From Metallyticus violacea (taxonomy: Eukaryota > Arthropoda > Insecta > Mantodea > Metallyticidae): a stretch of 64,000 bases of DNA. The stretch is from assembly GCA_030762175.1 (NCBI GenBank), contig CM060840.1:43654001-43718000 (forward strand), given 5' to 3'. Within the stretch, counting starts at the first letter, position 1; each line of letters starts with the position of its first letter. Below, piece after piece: positions 36,106 through 48,382 of this stretch. A program made the position numbers and the translations under genes. The notes under the pieces were generated by a model. That model worked only from the letters and a program-made list of their open reading frames with translations. It ran no database searches and was not told the origin of the DNA.

Positions 36106-36855
36106 TAAGAAGTAAGTTTTATGTGATAAAACTTGTTTCCAAAAGTTCTTTTTATATATATTTAAAAGAGGAAAATACGTATTAAAATACTTGCAATACG
36201 TAGTTTTGGTAAAAATATCAATAAACTTCAACTAAAACAACGGAAAATATTTGTCAATACGGTGGAAATATTTCATTACATTAATTGCGTATGGTATATT
36301 TTATTATAAATTATTTACCTTCATACAGAACAATTTTCCGCCACCCCATGCAATACGCATTAAGTTGCATGTTCTGTTCTGCTCTCTCCCCCCTCCTCTG
36401 CAACCTTCAAACGTGTATGCATCTATAAAACACTTCTATAATAAAGCGTAATTTATTCTAAAAAAGTTAAAACTATAGAAAGCGTATGTAAAATAAACCA
36501 AAATAAAAAACATAAACCAATATTGATGTATTCATTAAGAATTTTCAGAAAATAGGTATTTGTCTTTTTATAGAAAATATTTGCTGTTACATAAGATTTT
36601 GTGTTTCAGCTGGTGATTGTACGTTCGGAATTTTAAAATTGGTTATCGGCGATGTATATATTACCTTCGATGTTCAGTATTTATTTTTATTACCTTCGCT
36701 TGTCTTCTTGCCATAGAAGAACTCAAGCAGTTCGAAATATAGCGATTATTAATCTGTGACTTTTTCTTAGCGATTTATCCTATTCTACTTTTCTTACTAT
36801 TGTTATTTTAGTTACATTGTTAATAGTGTTACATTATTTTTCATATATATATATG

Positions 36856-37521
36856 CAGAGCATGCCAAAATGTATATACACTTCAAGCAAAGTAAAAACT
36901 GTGTTAACATAACAAAACAGGTTTCACCCAAACAGAAAATGATGAGCACTAATTATATTAAACTTTTACAGTTCCAACAGTTGCTCAAATTGCGTCGATA
37001 CACTTCTGAGCACGTTGAACTACTTTTTGAGCAACGTTTGCGAAAGTGTCTCAGCAATTGCAGCACATTCAATTTCTTCCCGAAGTGCTGTCCGTGTAGC
37101 TGTTTTTCTACGATATATGAGTTCCCTTATGACTTCCCCATAGGTAGAAGTCCAACGGCGATTATGTTTTGTACACATGCCTCCATTGCCTTTGAATTTC
37201 AACAACATTCTCGGTTTTCCAATACCACTTCAAAATTGCTTTCTGCTGTTCATACGATAATCTTGGCTCCATTTTGTTGTAGCAACGCTAGCATAACGTA
37301 ATGTGAGTCACATCTGATTACAGAGCATCACACGATAATCTTGGCTTCATTTGTTAATTGTTGATTTACCTGTCATGTAGAAACTCTACCATAATATATG
37401 TGAGTCGCATCTATTTACGGAACATCATACTACACATTACTGGTTTTCTTTTCGGTCCAACTTTGAAATATATTAAATAGATATCTACTGTGAAAATATG
37501 TATACATGTTGGCACCCTCTG
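36856..37521 (-). mobile_element. internally deleted Tc1/mariner-superfamily element (DUF4817 type) with inverted ends
   Basis: The left end CAGAGCATGCCAAAATGTAT (36856 on) and the right end (rc from 37521: CAGAGGGTGCCAACATGTAT) match as imperfect inverted repeats of about 26 bp. TATATG directly flanks both sides (36850-36855, 37522-37527), but the flanks are AT-simple, so this target duplication is weak. The 666-bp body carries the transposase relic and a partial tandem duplication: the ACGATAATCTTGGCT segment at about 37252 repeats at about 37330, and GTGAGTC-CATCT at 37306 repeats at 37398. It is non-autonomous. Confidence 0.75.
36985..37272 (-). pseudogene. transposase relic: DUF4817 helix-turn-helix joined to C-terminal catalytic block
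   Basis: From an ATG at 37270-37272 (minus) the translation runs MEPRLSYEQQKAILKWYWKT then ENVVEIQRQWRHVYKT, the N-terminal DUF4817-type DNA-binding domain of insect Tc1/mariner-like transposases. After one stop the same frame reads SPLDFYLWG, the block holding the third catalytic Asp, normally more than 200 residues later. Shifted frames then give YRRKTATRTALREEI, IAETLSQTLLK and VVQRAQKCIDAI, the usual C-terminus. The middle, with the first two catalytic Asp, is deleted. The product could at most be a short DNA-binding peptide of about 36 residues. Confidence 0.8.
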
Positions 37522-37577
37522 TATATGTATATGTATATATGTATATGTATATATATATATTATATATTATATTATAT
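37521..37577. repeat. TATATG/AT microsatellite
   Basis: TATATGTATATG units pass into AT-only sequence, right of the transposon end. Confidence 0.8.
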
Positions 37578-39119
37578 CCCATTTCTTACATATCTTGACT
37601 TGTCAGAAATGTATTTGCTAAATGCATATAAAAAGAACACTTTTACATCAGGTATATATTTTTTAATATAATTGAGCAAAGCGTTAAAACGAATTTTGAC
37701 ACAGTTTTAATTAACTCGTTTGTAGGGAATATCAAGGTTGGTTGCAGCTGCTAACGCAGATTTCTATTTTGTCTAGTGTAAAAGAAATGCGATTGTAAAA
37801 TTTGTATAAAACTATTTATTTCTTACATAAATATATACAGATTTTAATAGTCTTCTATTTTTCAAACTGCTATTTAATGCAATAAAAATGTATCTGAGTT
37901 ACAAAATTAGAGCATAAAATAAGCAGAACCAGATTACCTCCGATAATCACAGAGCGATGAACAAGTGACAGAAAAACATTTTCTCTTCATGTTGTGAAAA
38001 TGCTCAATGTTGCTATGATGTAAAGAATAATTAAATAATAAAGTGAAAGTAGAAAAATGACCTCTTATAGCTTCATTAGTGCAACTACTGTATATTGTTT
38101 GGACAGCACAGCATGCAGAGCTAAGATTTGTCTAAAGCATATTCTATTTATGAATCCCTATTTAAGGGATACTCAATATGTAGGCTAAAACATATAGTCC
38201 CCATGATACTCTTATATGGAGTAAAGGGGTTTGGTGACATATAAACAATGTATTTTAGTTGCAACTATATTTTAAATGAACTCAGTTATATTACGATATA
38301 TAGTTAATTTTAGCCTGAATCCGCAGGTGAGCACACGCCACGCTGACGATGGATAAAGGGACATTGCACAATTTTTATCACTAAGAGCATACACACTATA
38401 TTAATTTTGTTGCAGGAGTACTAACCCGTGTTACTGTACATGCTCGTCTTGGTTACACATTTCTGAATATTTTAATAAAATTTGCATTCACTCGCAGCAG
38501 TTCTACGTCTGCGATTCTTCCAATGTCCTGACATTTTATATTCCTTTACAGTAGGAAAGTTATTTCTGTATGCTTTATTTGTTTCTCTGTTCTAGTGGTG
38601 CCATTTCGGCACATTATTTTACTTATATAAGGCTGCCACACCAATAACCTGTAATTATGTGTAATAACGCCTATTTTTGGACCCTCAGAAACCAAATTAT
38701 TCATGCCTACAATGGGCTTCAAAATTATCAAAATATACAATTTTAAATAGAAATTATACAATTTTAAATTGAAAAAAAGTATCTAAAACGTATTTTTACC
38801 TTCTGAAATGACGATAACCATAAAAATGCAATTAATCACCAAGTATTGAGCATTATAGTAGATATACAGTGAAAAAAAACTGTAAACCTTTTGCGGTTCG
38901 AAACATTATTTTTATTATGCCCTAAGTAATTAATAAATAATTATGAAATCATTGACCTCGTTGCTCTATGACTGCTGATATTGATGACTGATACAACTGC
39001 AATACATAATAATGACTTTCTCTAACTTTTTTGTTGTAAAACTGCTTTTTGTCAGACAGAACATTTTATAAGCAACAAATTTCCACGCATACTGAAGCAA
39101 TGAGTGTATGTTTAAATAC
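37578..39119. other. no recognised feature
   Basis: AT-rich; contains a 22-bp-spaced duplication of ATACAATTTTAAAT (38734 and 38756). Confidence 0.5.
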
Positions 39120-39128
39120 AGCAATCAC

Positions 39129-39431
39129 TTTTTTTATTTGTTTATTTACGGGCGCTCTTTAACATCTCAGGTCATCAGCGTCCCATTCAATGCAGGGCGT
39201 GAAACGGCCGACAAATTTTGCACAGAGGCCTTTTGTTTCAGGCCTGAGGTTTCTTTTCGTGCCGTAAATGTACGACACGGGACCCACGGCTTTACTTCAC
39301 TTCCGAAGGAAGCCATACTTAGGATTTTTACGCCCGAAAAAAATCCATCGATCCTGGCCGGGTTCGAACCCGCGATCTTGGGTTTAGAAGGCAAGTATGG
39401 TTACTACTACACCACCAGGACCGACACACAA
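39129..39431 (-). mobile_element. tRNA-derived SINE, family B, best-preserved copy
   Basis: The rc head GTCGGTCCTGGTGGTGTAGT then AGTAACCATACTTGCC is followed by a near-canonical B-box GGGTTCGAACCCG (about 39359-39371). The body is intact and the tail is a T-rich tract at 39129-39135. A 9-bp target duplication AGCAATCAC flanks it (39120-39128 and 39432-39440). The near-canonical promoter boxes and clean duplication suggest one of the younger insertions in the window. Confidence 0.92.
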
Positions 39432-39440
39432 AGCAATCAC

Positions 39441-42400
39441 GTCACTTGAGATACTCAAAATATGAAATTAATTTTTCCCTCATAATGAGCAAAACAAGCA
39501 TTTTATGTGGAACAAAATTCCCATCAAAAGTTCTTTTATATAAAAATTGAATATATTTAACAATAGTGCATCCAGAATTAAGGAAACAGATCCTATGGCT
39601 ATACGGTTCCCAAATAGCCCCATATATTACAAGTTAGTATTGAAGTGCAGTCATAACATACCTTTCGAGATAAATCACATTCAAAACTACGGCCAATGAG
39701 CAATTTAAAAATCAATATGGAGACATAAAAATAATTCAACAATAGACGTTAAATAGAATTGATGAACAATACACGTTATTCCACTCGTAACAAAAGCATC
39801 ATATTTAACTTGCCTGGCATTATTTCGATCTTCTTTTTTTCATCCCCGCTTCTTTTCTCCTGATCATCTGCACATTTTCTTTTCACAATTGGTTGTTATT
39901 TAAAAATAGAACAGAGCACTAAAAACATACAAATGAAATTGAATTAACTTCACACAAATATCTCGTGAATATTCGCGGATAAATAAAAAACGATTCTGGA
40001 GTTCTGTCACTTACGATTCAGTACATAGCAAAATACTTGGGCTGTTCCTTCTGGAGAGTCAAAATTTCCTCTTTTATTACCACTAAAACAATATAATATA
40101 GAAATTATGCCTCCTTTAATACTCATAACATAAACGGTGTAATTTGCCATTATAATAATATTTATTTTCTGTATTAGGGAATCCTGTAATATTTTCTTGG
40201 TCCTGCACGGCCTACAATTTTAGTTTTTCCCTCAAATCCGAGGTGTAGTAATAACACAAAAACTTGAATTATACTAGTACCTTAACTCAATATAACACAT
40301 AATACCACAAATACCGAAATAATGTTTACTATCTTAAAGGGAATTTGTGACCGATAGTCCAAGTGTAACCATCAGTACCGAAACTGCCTGTTGTTCCAAC
40401 ATGGGACTGGACTCAATAGCGGACGTTGCCCAAAAATAATTCTCGGCAGACACTATAGCACTGGTATAATCTGCAAACAGCATAGCATTAGCGAGTTTTC
40501 CTACCGTTCCTCAAAGATCATTCTTGTAAACTACAAATAGCATGAAAGTCAAGAATGAGTGTAAAGGGGAAAGGAGGAGGTATCAAAAGTCCCTTCTAAA
40601 ATATACAACGTTTGTGTTTGCTCGTGGTATGAAGCAAGAAGCAAGAAGAGCAGCGATTATTGTTGGTAAATGTAGAGACAGGCAATACTGAAACTTGCAT
40701 TTTTCACACTGTAATTAAACATTTAATTGAAATGTTATGTTCTATAAAGTCGATATCTTTAGAAACTGTTCCCGAAAAGAAGTAATTTGTACCATACTTT
40801 AGCCACAGTAAGCCGGAGCGGTTCCTTTCTGCGCTTTCCGAAGAAGGAACTGCGTTATGTACGGGCATAGCAGTGTAAGCAAAACGGCAGCGTTGCAATT
40901 TGTATGCAGCTTCTGTACCCATGTTCGACCGTGTTTTCCATGTCTTAGCTGTTAGACCAGCACAGCACAAAGACCTAGATGATCTGATTACGTGTGTCCA
41001 AACGTGATTACCATGAAAGTTTACATTGAAAGCAGTTTGGAGGAAGAAGTTGCAAACAGCAGCATCACATTCAGGCAAGGCCTAAGGACAGGACACGAAG
41101 AGGAGGAAGAAGAGAAAGAAGAAGAGCTCTTGTTTAGCGATCGTTATCTGTTTCTTACATTATGACCTGCCCTGCAGAGTTCTTTGTTCTCTGATGTTGA
41201 CTTAAGTTATTCCCGCACAAGTTTTCATATTATATATAGGCCAAGGCCCGTACGTCTCTTGTCCCTCAGTGCTTTTCCTTCTAATCTTGGAGCTGTGCTT
41301 ATCTCGCCGGAGAAATGAGGTCGTTGTAATTCACGTTGATCTGATGAACGGATGGAATAGTAAACGCCAGTGATTTACAAAAGCAGCTCTAATAGATATG
41401 CAGCAAAATGAAAACCCGATAGGCTGCTGAGGAAGTCATTGCGAGATGAAAAGCCTGCCGCTCTTGCGTGCCCAGGTGCAGTATCGGACTGAGTCGTTCA
41501 TTCCTGATGCAGCCGAGAGAAATCAACTATTTTTCTCTGCTATTTCAGTGTTTTAATGCTTCAAGTCTTCCCCAGACAAGACCACGATATTTTGGGTCTA
41601 CATAAGTGGAAAAGGCTTCAACCTTTCGTCTGTATGAACAGCAATATCTAAATTTAAATTAAACACTGTAATGCGTCTATCTAGAAACCTGGGTTTAAAG
41701 TACTTCAATAATGATCGATTAGTCTCTTAAAACTTTCACTGAGATAGCCTTCCAGGTCTTCAGATTGCACAGATTCCGAAGGGAGATGCTCGTCTTATAC
41801 GAGAGGAGCGATATATCAGCTGCCCATTAAGACTATCGACTTTGACCTCTAAACGTTCTTATCTGATTCCTTTCTTCAATCAATGCCTGCACACAAGTTA
41901 GTGTGGAAGCATCATACTTAAATATGAAGAAAGGACACTTAAAGAATTTATCTTTGCCTCCTCGCGTCTAATACTAAAAGGCCTATACGACAAATGAGAA
42001 CTGAACAGGTTATCTGTGCGGATAAATGTCTTAAATTTAACGCGTGCAATTATGTTTAAAAAAACTGCAACTGTAATTTGTGAAACATAAATCATATTTT
42101 ACCATATTTATAAAGTTCAAAACATTTGTACATTAAGCACTTTATAATCAGAGCAGAGGTCACAAAATATTACATCATCTGTAATATGTGAAAGGAAATT
42201 GTTTAGTAAAATCATAAACTTTAAGTTTTCCACGAATTTTAATAAATATTTCCTTCATAAAAAAGTATATCAGCAGTGTTGGGTATGCATTTTACCTGCC
42301 ATTTAGGATGGTAAATTACTTGTACGGAAATATCAAGTTACAAAAATTTGATTATATAGCCTGTTATTTGTATATGAAGTATAATGCAATCCTTATTAAA

Positions 42401-45400
42401 AGCTGTGTGTACAAGTGACGCGATTGTTGACTGTGAAACAGAGTTGCAGGCGAAGGGACATATAGTGAATAAAATATGCTTAAATGAACATGCAGAAACC
42501 CTATTGACAATTCCTCCGGAGTATTTTGAGATAAAAAAATGTAATACTTTCGAAAGTATAAGCAGTAGACACCAAGTGTGGGGATCTACAGAAATTATAA
42601 AGAATAATTCATTGTTTTTACCACCTTTTCATAAGTAGTCTTGATAATTAGAAATTGTTTGATATCTGTTAGCTTCCATCTCTGAACCGTTACATCTTTT
42701 TATAGATGACAGAATAGAATTAATATTTAATTTGCTAACAACTTTCATCTTCTTCACTTTTAAACTATTTCATTTTGTCATCCATGGCTCTTAAACACAT
42801 TATATTTTTAATTGCAGTTTCAGAGTTATTTACTCTAGTTATATGTTCCCTCTTCCCTTTCCTTTGTTTTCTGTGAACATCACCCCCCCCCCCCGAATGC
42901 GGGAAATACTTGTCTTAATTATTAGAATGTGCGTAACATCACCTCAAGCTTTCGCTTAATGTATTCAGATAAGACAGTTTATTTATTTATTTTATGGGTG
43001 TTGTGCTTAATGTAATGTACCATCTATTCGCACGTTCAATTTCGTAATTATTTGCTTTATTGCGGAAAGACTCATTACCATTCTTCCGTTGATATAATTT
43101 GAAATCCATGAAAGTGTAAACTAGAACGGGTGCTGATACCTGTGGTAACATTGAAATAAATATGATATTCCGCAACTCAACCAGATGGAAACCACTTTGC
43201 CGCTGTATGGTTGGTATCTCGAATTTCACTCCATGAACGAACCAAAGCAGATAGAAGGAAAAAATCAAGTAAACAAGGGAAACCACAGCTAAATGTCTGC
43301 GTTTTTTTTTTTTTTAACCTTTCATTTTTCCTCTCTCTTTCCCACATGCACCACGCACGCTATATTACGTGTATGCAACTAACAACATTCTGCAACTGTG
43401 TTTACATTTTCTTCAGGGGAACTGCCGCTGCTTTATGACAAGTGTAGCGTTTTAGTAAAATGGTAATACTGTGATTCACGAGGGAATACTGAACATAATG
43501 GTTGCTCTAAAACCTGTCTACAACATTCATGTTTATTGAAAAGAAAACGTTGGTAATAGCAGGTTAGCACTGATTCAATTATAACTACACACATGCAATG
43601 TTGCTTGTTCTGAAATATTTACAAACATTTGTTTTCTCTGTGTCCGACAATTAGTGCATCTAATTTATAAAGTAAACATCTCGCTCTAACAGCACATACT
43701 TAGTTCAAGACCTGAAAATAGCTAACAAAACAAATACGAGTTACTAGTATAAAACGAATTAGCGCTTTGGCATATAAAATATCAGTCCTAAGTTTGCATT
43801 CTTATGCTGTGTGAAAAACACGTTAGCTCTGTTCGAACATCTTATGCTCTGGCATTGGTCTAAAGAAGTCTTTGGAATATTAAGAAACCAAAACAAGTAT
43901 CTAATATTTGTAAAGCATTTCTAGCTAGCGGCTTTCCCGCTCATTTTTAGATATGAACAAATAAAACAAGAATGGCCCGGAAACCGAAAAACTACAGTTT
44001 GGACGCAAATGCAGTATACCAAAATGTAATTACATTAAACGACGGGATAGAGATACGAGGAATAGTATCATTTCAGCGAACAAAACATCACGATTGATTT
44101 AGATCCATCGTGAAATTTAAGTTGTGTATTGGCCATATGAAGGATGATGAAATGCTTTTGAGTAATCGCAGAATGACCTTCGCGGAATTTTAGCAAGAGT
44201 TGATTGCCTAAAAAGATTGCTCATTTCGTCGTACGAGATTTGGAGCTTTATTTTTATCGTCAAGGGATCGAAAAATTAGTAAAACGTCTACAGAAGTGTT
44301 TACGCGAAAAATAGTGTGATATACACGTGTCATACTGTATTGCAATATCTTGACCAATAATAGTTTTTTTTTTCCCTGCGGAATAATCAACGAGTGTCTA
44401 ATAAACATTCTGGTATGCCAGGATGTGTTTGGCTGTTACATTTGGAACACACTGAAAAGTCTTAATCTCTCTCTCTCTCTCTCTCCTCTCCCCCATTCTG
44501 AAAAGAATTAATGAAAATGCTGCCCCAGTGCTTAGTATTTGATACCAGTAAGTTATGCTTCATTTCTTACACACTTGTTATTTAGTTTTGGTATATATTT
44601 ATGAAGTAACTTAGCATATTAGCTGATTTCATCTCTTTGTTCTATATTTTTCAAACTAATCAGCCCTTTCATTGCCCGAAACGCCTATGTAAACCTACAT
44701 AACATATGAGTTAACAGTGGTGGAGGTTTATATTACAACCTAAATCAAAAGATTTGGTGACTTGCTTTGTTACTCAGAGCTTCTGCTGTTGCAAAGTCTG
44801 TGAACCGTAGCGGCATTAACCTACTCATGCAACTAACACCGATGCTCTTACGCAGCTGCCACTTGTTTTACTGACTCACCACCGCTCCAATGACCAACTG
44901 CATTCACTAGCTCCAAAACAAAAGAACGATCAAGGACGGTCACAGAATTTTATAGCAATGCAGAGAAAATTTCATTTGTTAATAACAACAATGTAACATT
45001 TATTAACAAAGTGATGAACGTTTCAAAAGAGAGCACGCTGGCTCACGAATTCATATGCATAAGTTCTAGGTTCACAACCTGTGGCGTGATTAGTCAATAG
45101 TAAATAGTAAAAAAGGGAAAATGTGCGGTTTGTAGTTCGCTTTAAATATATATCTTCATTCCAGATATCTGATGTCTCCATCTTGTATGTTTGTGATGTC
45201 ATTAGATTGACCACAGTGTTACTAGCGCACTTCCTTAACTGTCGTGGATCTTTCTTATGTGAGATTGTTGCAAGTCCAGTAGTGACTGAATGTAGGGGTA
45301 AATACTGAGGAGTGATTCCTTCCCAACAAGGCGCGAAGCCAATCGGCAATATGCTCATTGTCATCGCCGCTTGCATTATGGACATTATTAGAACATCAGC

Positions 45401-47360
45401 GCAATGCAGCAACAAAATAAATACATAAACGGAAAATGAAGCATTTAGTACTAGATTGCTGCTAAAACGCTCTGAGTGTACTTCCCTGCACAATACAATA
45501 AGTGCAGACGAATCTTTACGCACAATGCTTGGCGGTTCAAAGGCTCTCCGATTAGATTGGGAAATCTCAGAACTGTTATGGAATTGCGCTAGCTTATAAC
45601 CAGGGTTGCACAATTGGGCCGAAAGTAGCGAATTGGACTATTCGAAAAACTTGTCCTCAGAAATAAAAGCGGCAAAAATATTGTTAACAATTATGAATTC
45701 AATTACTCCGAAGATTTGACTCAAAACCTTGTACAGGAAAATACTTCTAATCATCGGATAGCTCCAACAAAGAACAAATGAGCATTGCATCTGGTCCAGC
45801 ACTGAGAAAGAGAAGGAGGGGGAAATAATGTACAGGTAACAACTTAGTCAAGGTTTAGCACACTGTTGCAATTACTGTTTTCTAAATATTTAGCATTTGC
45901 AGCATCTAAATTTCACTCATTTTACTCTCAAAACTCTTTAAGCCTGACTTAGTCAAAGATTTCGAACTGAATTGCATAATGTAACAATAGCAATGATAAT
46001 TTCTCTTATTTAAGGCAGTGTGTATTATAATTAGGTTATGTGTAAATTTGCAAAGTATACAAAACACCAAACCCATATTATCTGTGTATGTACGTGCGAA
46101 TGCTGCGCTACTATTTCTCTATTTTCGCTACTTCTTGAGCAACTTCCGCTACTTTTAGTCAAACAAATCTAGCAAACCTGACAGGCGATGACCCAGGCAT
46201 TGGTGTGAACCTGGGAAAGTGCAAGTGATACGGAGGAAGTAAATACAGATTTATTAGTAATAATTTACTTGTCCTTTACTGATGCAATGTTCAGAGATAA
46301 TTGCTCATTTATTTTCTCTTCCCCATCCCCCATCCTACATTTTCAGTTTGTATCCCTCTTCTTACGGTAAGGTACATGTAGAATTCACTTCATCTAGTTA
46401 TTCTTACACACTATGCTAACATTATTGACAAAAATGATAAACTAACCATAGAAATCTATTTGCATATTATCCATCTTAAGGCCGATTTAAGAAAGGCATT
46501 ATTTTGTAAAAGACAAAGTACACACTAAATGCTAATCTTCAAAAAGTGGTGCAAAAGAATCGAGAGAAGAAATTGTTGTGGCAGAGTTTGTTACTTGAAG
46601 TTAAATAATTACGAATGTTCAAAAAGTTTTGACCGTGATGCGAAATTAGTTTAAATTTTATAAACAAAATATTTACTTCCTATTATCTGTACACTAGGTA
46701 AAACGTGATATAAAAAGATTCAAGAACATGCAGAATTACTTTAACTCACCTTAGAAACCAAACAAGAAGCCCAGTCTTGTGGCAACAATTGATTATTGCT
46801 AAGTGCGGGACTTGGTCACAGTAACATTTCCTAGGTTTAGAACCAAAGTCCCCTAGATAATTATCTCAAAACAAAACTACAATCTCAGAATTTTACCTAG
46901 GGGTATTCACTATAACCGACAGGTATAATACGACAAACGCAACTGGAGAAATACTGGGAAAAAATGTCGACGACTTGAATCCAATAGTAATACCGACTTC
47001 TTATTGAAAAACAGCGGGTAGGTACGCTATCTGTTTTGGAGCTATGCAAGTGATGGTAGAAAAACAATAAAAACGGGGATGCACTCTGGATAATGTGAAT
47101 TAAATACTTCTAAGAGTGTGTAACTTGTACAATGTTATTAGTTTCCGTCATTCCATCCCGGGACATGGGCACCTCCCAAGAGGGAAATTTTGTTTACCAA
47201 AATTCATTTTTCAATTACCCTAAGTTACGATTAGAGGGCGAAAAAGCAGATAAGCTCTCGTCTCTGCCATCACCTGACAGGGAATTCGGACGTGAAATAG
47301 CCGAGATTTCGTAATAGTAAGTACGTTTAAATCTACGACAGGCGACCAACAGCTTTAAGC
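39441..47360. other. 7.9 kb without recognised genes or repeat families
   Basis: AT-rich with purine-rich patches (41.10-41.13 kb), a CT microsatellite at 44466-44494 and a C13 run near 42881. A 196-codon minus frame (45023-45613) is the longest open frame in the window but resembles nothing I know. Confidence 0.4.
44466..44494. repeat. (TC)n microsatellite
   Basis: About 10 CT units ending in CCTCTCCCCC. Confidence 0.9.
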
Positions 47361-47577
47361 GAAGTTGAAAGGCAAAACTTTGATTTTTTTTTAAACATAT
47401 TTCAAAGAAGGCAACAAACTGCAAACTTTTTTTAATTATGTGTTATAATTTTCATGTGATGCTTAGACTAGAAGTAATTTTTGTTTATTTGAAAATCATT
47501 TGTGTAAACTTTTGATTTTGACACTATCCATGTTAACATTATATTGCTTTCGAATCAACTGAGCTAGAAGCTTCTGG
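47361..47577 (+). repeat. dispersed repeat, copy 1 (pairs with 55424-55653)
   Basis: Shared with the second copy are GAAGTTG-AAGGCAA, TTTTTAATTATGTG then TATAATTTTCAT, TGATTTTGACACTATCCAT and TAGAAG-TTCTG. The orientation is the same. The family is unknown; it could be part of a larger element. Confidence 0.7.
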
Positions 47578-48094
47578 TTTTTACCATTCATTAGAGGAAC
47601 TTTTCCCTTTTGCTTTGGCTATCCTGACATAAAGAGCGTAAACAGATTCTGACTATGGTATGCATTAGATTCCGTGTTGAAGTTATGAGTGAGTTTTCAA
47701 CAATGTTTTCTTTGATTGAAAATTGCTAAAAACTAAATTTTCCTACTTGTAGAGAGAAAAAAAAAATCTGCATCAATTGTCTTGAAAACTGATGCTGTTT
47801 CTAGACGTACCAAAGAAGGTACTGCAATAGAATTAAGAAAAAAATCATAATCTAGGAATTATGGAATTTTCGTATAAAAGGTTTGACAAAAAAAAAACTT
47901 TAAATAAAAAAAAACTATAGCACTGTTCTTATGCTTAAATTGTATTACCTCTGCTTCAATATACAATTAAAATATGTCAAAATAAGCTGTCCGAGTTTCA
48001 ATGTTTTAGTCGTATTGGTTGTGCAACAGTTAACATTGGTGAAATAGACCCTTCCGACACTCTTTAAGTCTCTTTCACTAGAGTTTTTCTTCTC
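47578..48094. other. no recognised feature
   Basis: AT-rich with A9 runs near 47758, 47890 and 47908. Confidence 0.5.
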
Positions 48095-48148
48095 CGTTCT
48101 ATAAATATCCATAGACGTGAGCGGCTGGATTTGAATCTAGAACTCCGA

Positions 48149-48189
48149 TTTTTAGTATCGATTAACTCAAAGTTAATCGATACTAAAAA
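48149..48189. repeat. perfect hairpin: 19-bp arms, 3-nt loop, inside a tRNA-like remnant
   Basis: TTTTTAGTATCGATTAACT (48149-48167), CAA, then its exact reverse complement (48171-48189). The DNA just left of it (rc: GGAGTTCTAGATTCAAATCC then AGCCGCTC) looks like a tRNA 3' half with a B-box-like GATTCAAATCC, so the hairpin appears to sit within a degraded SINE head. Confidence 0.9.
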
Positions 48190-48356
48190 GAAGACTACGG
48201 TCTTAGAGATGGGTGAACACGACTTTCCACTAGTCTCTTTCAATATTTGCCGACACGGATGTGTAGGGCAACAACTCTTTATAGTATGTATAAGTAATCT
48301 ATGCTCAGGCTTTGATGATACTACTGCTGAGTCCTTTCAAGGTATGATCTGAATAC

Positions 48357-48382
48357 ACCATGTCCAGCCATATGGACATGGT
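48357..48382. repeat. inverted repeat with 10-bp arms
   Basis: ACCATGTCCA (48357-48366), six-base spacer, TGGACATGGT (48373-48382). It lies 170 bp right of the 19-bp hairpin. Confidence 0.75.
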
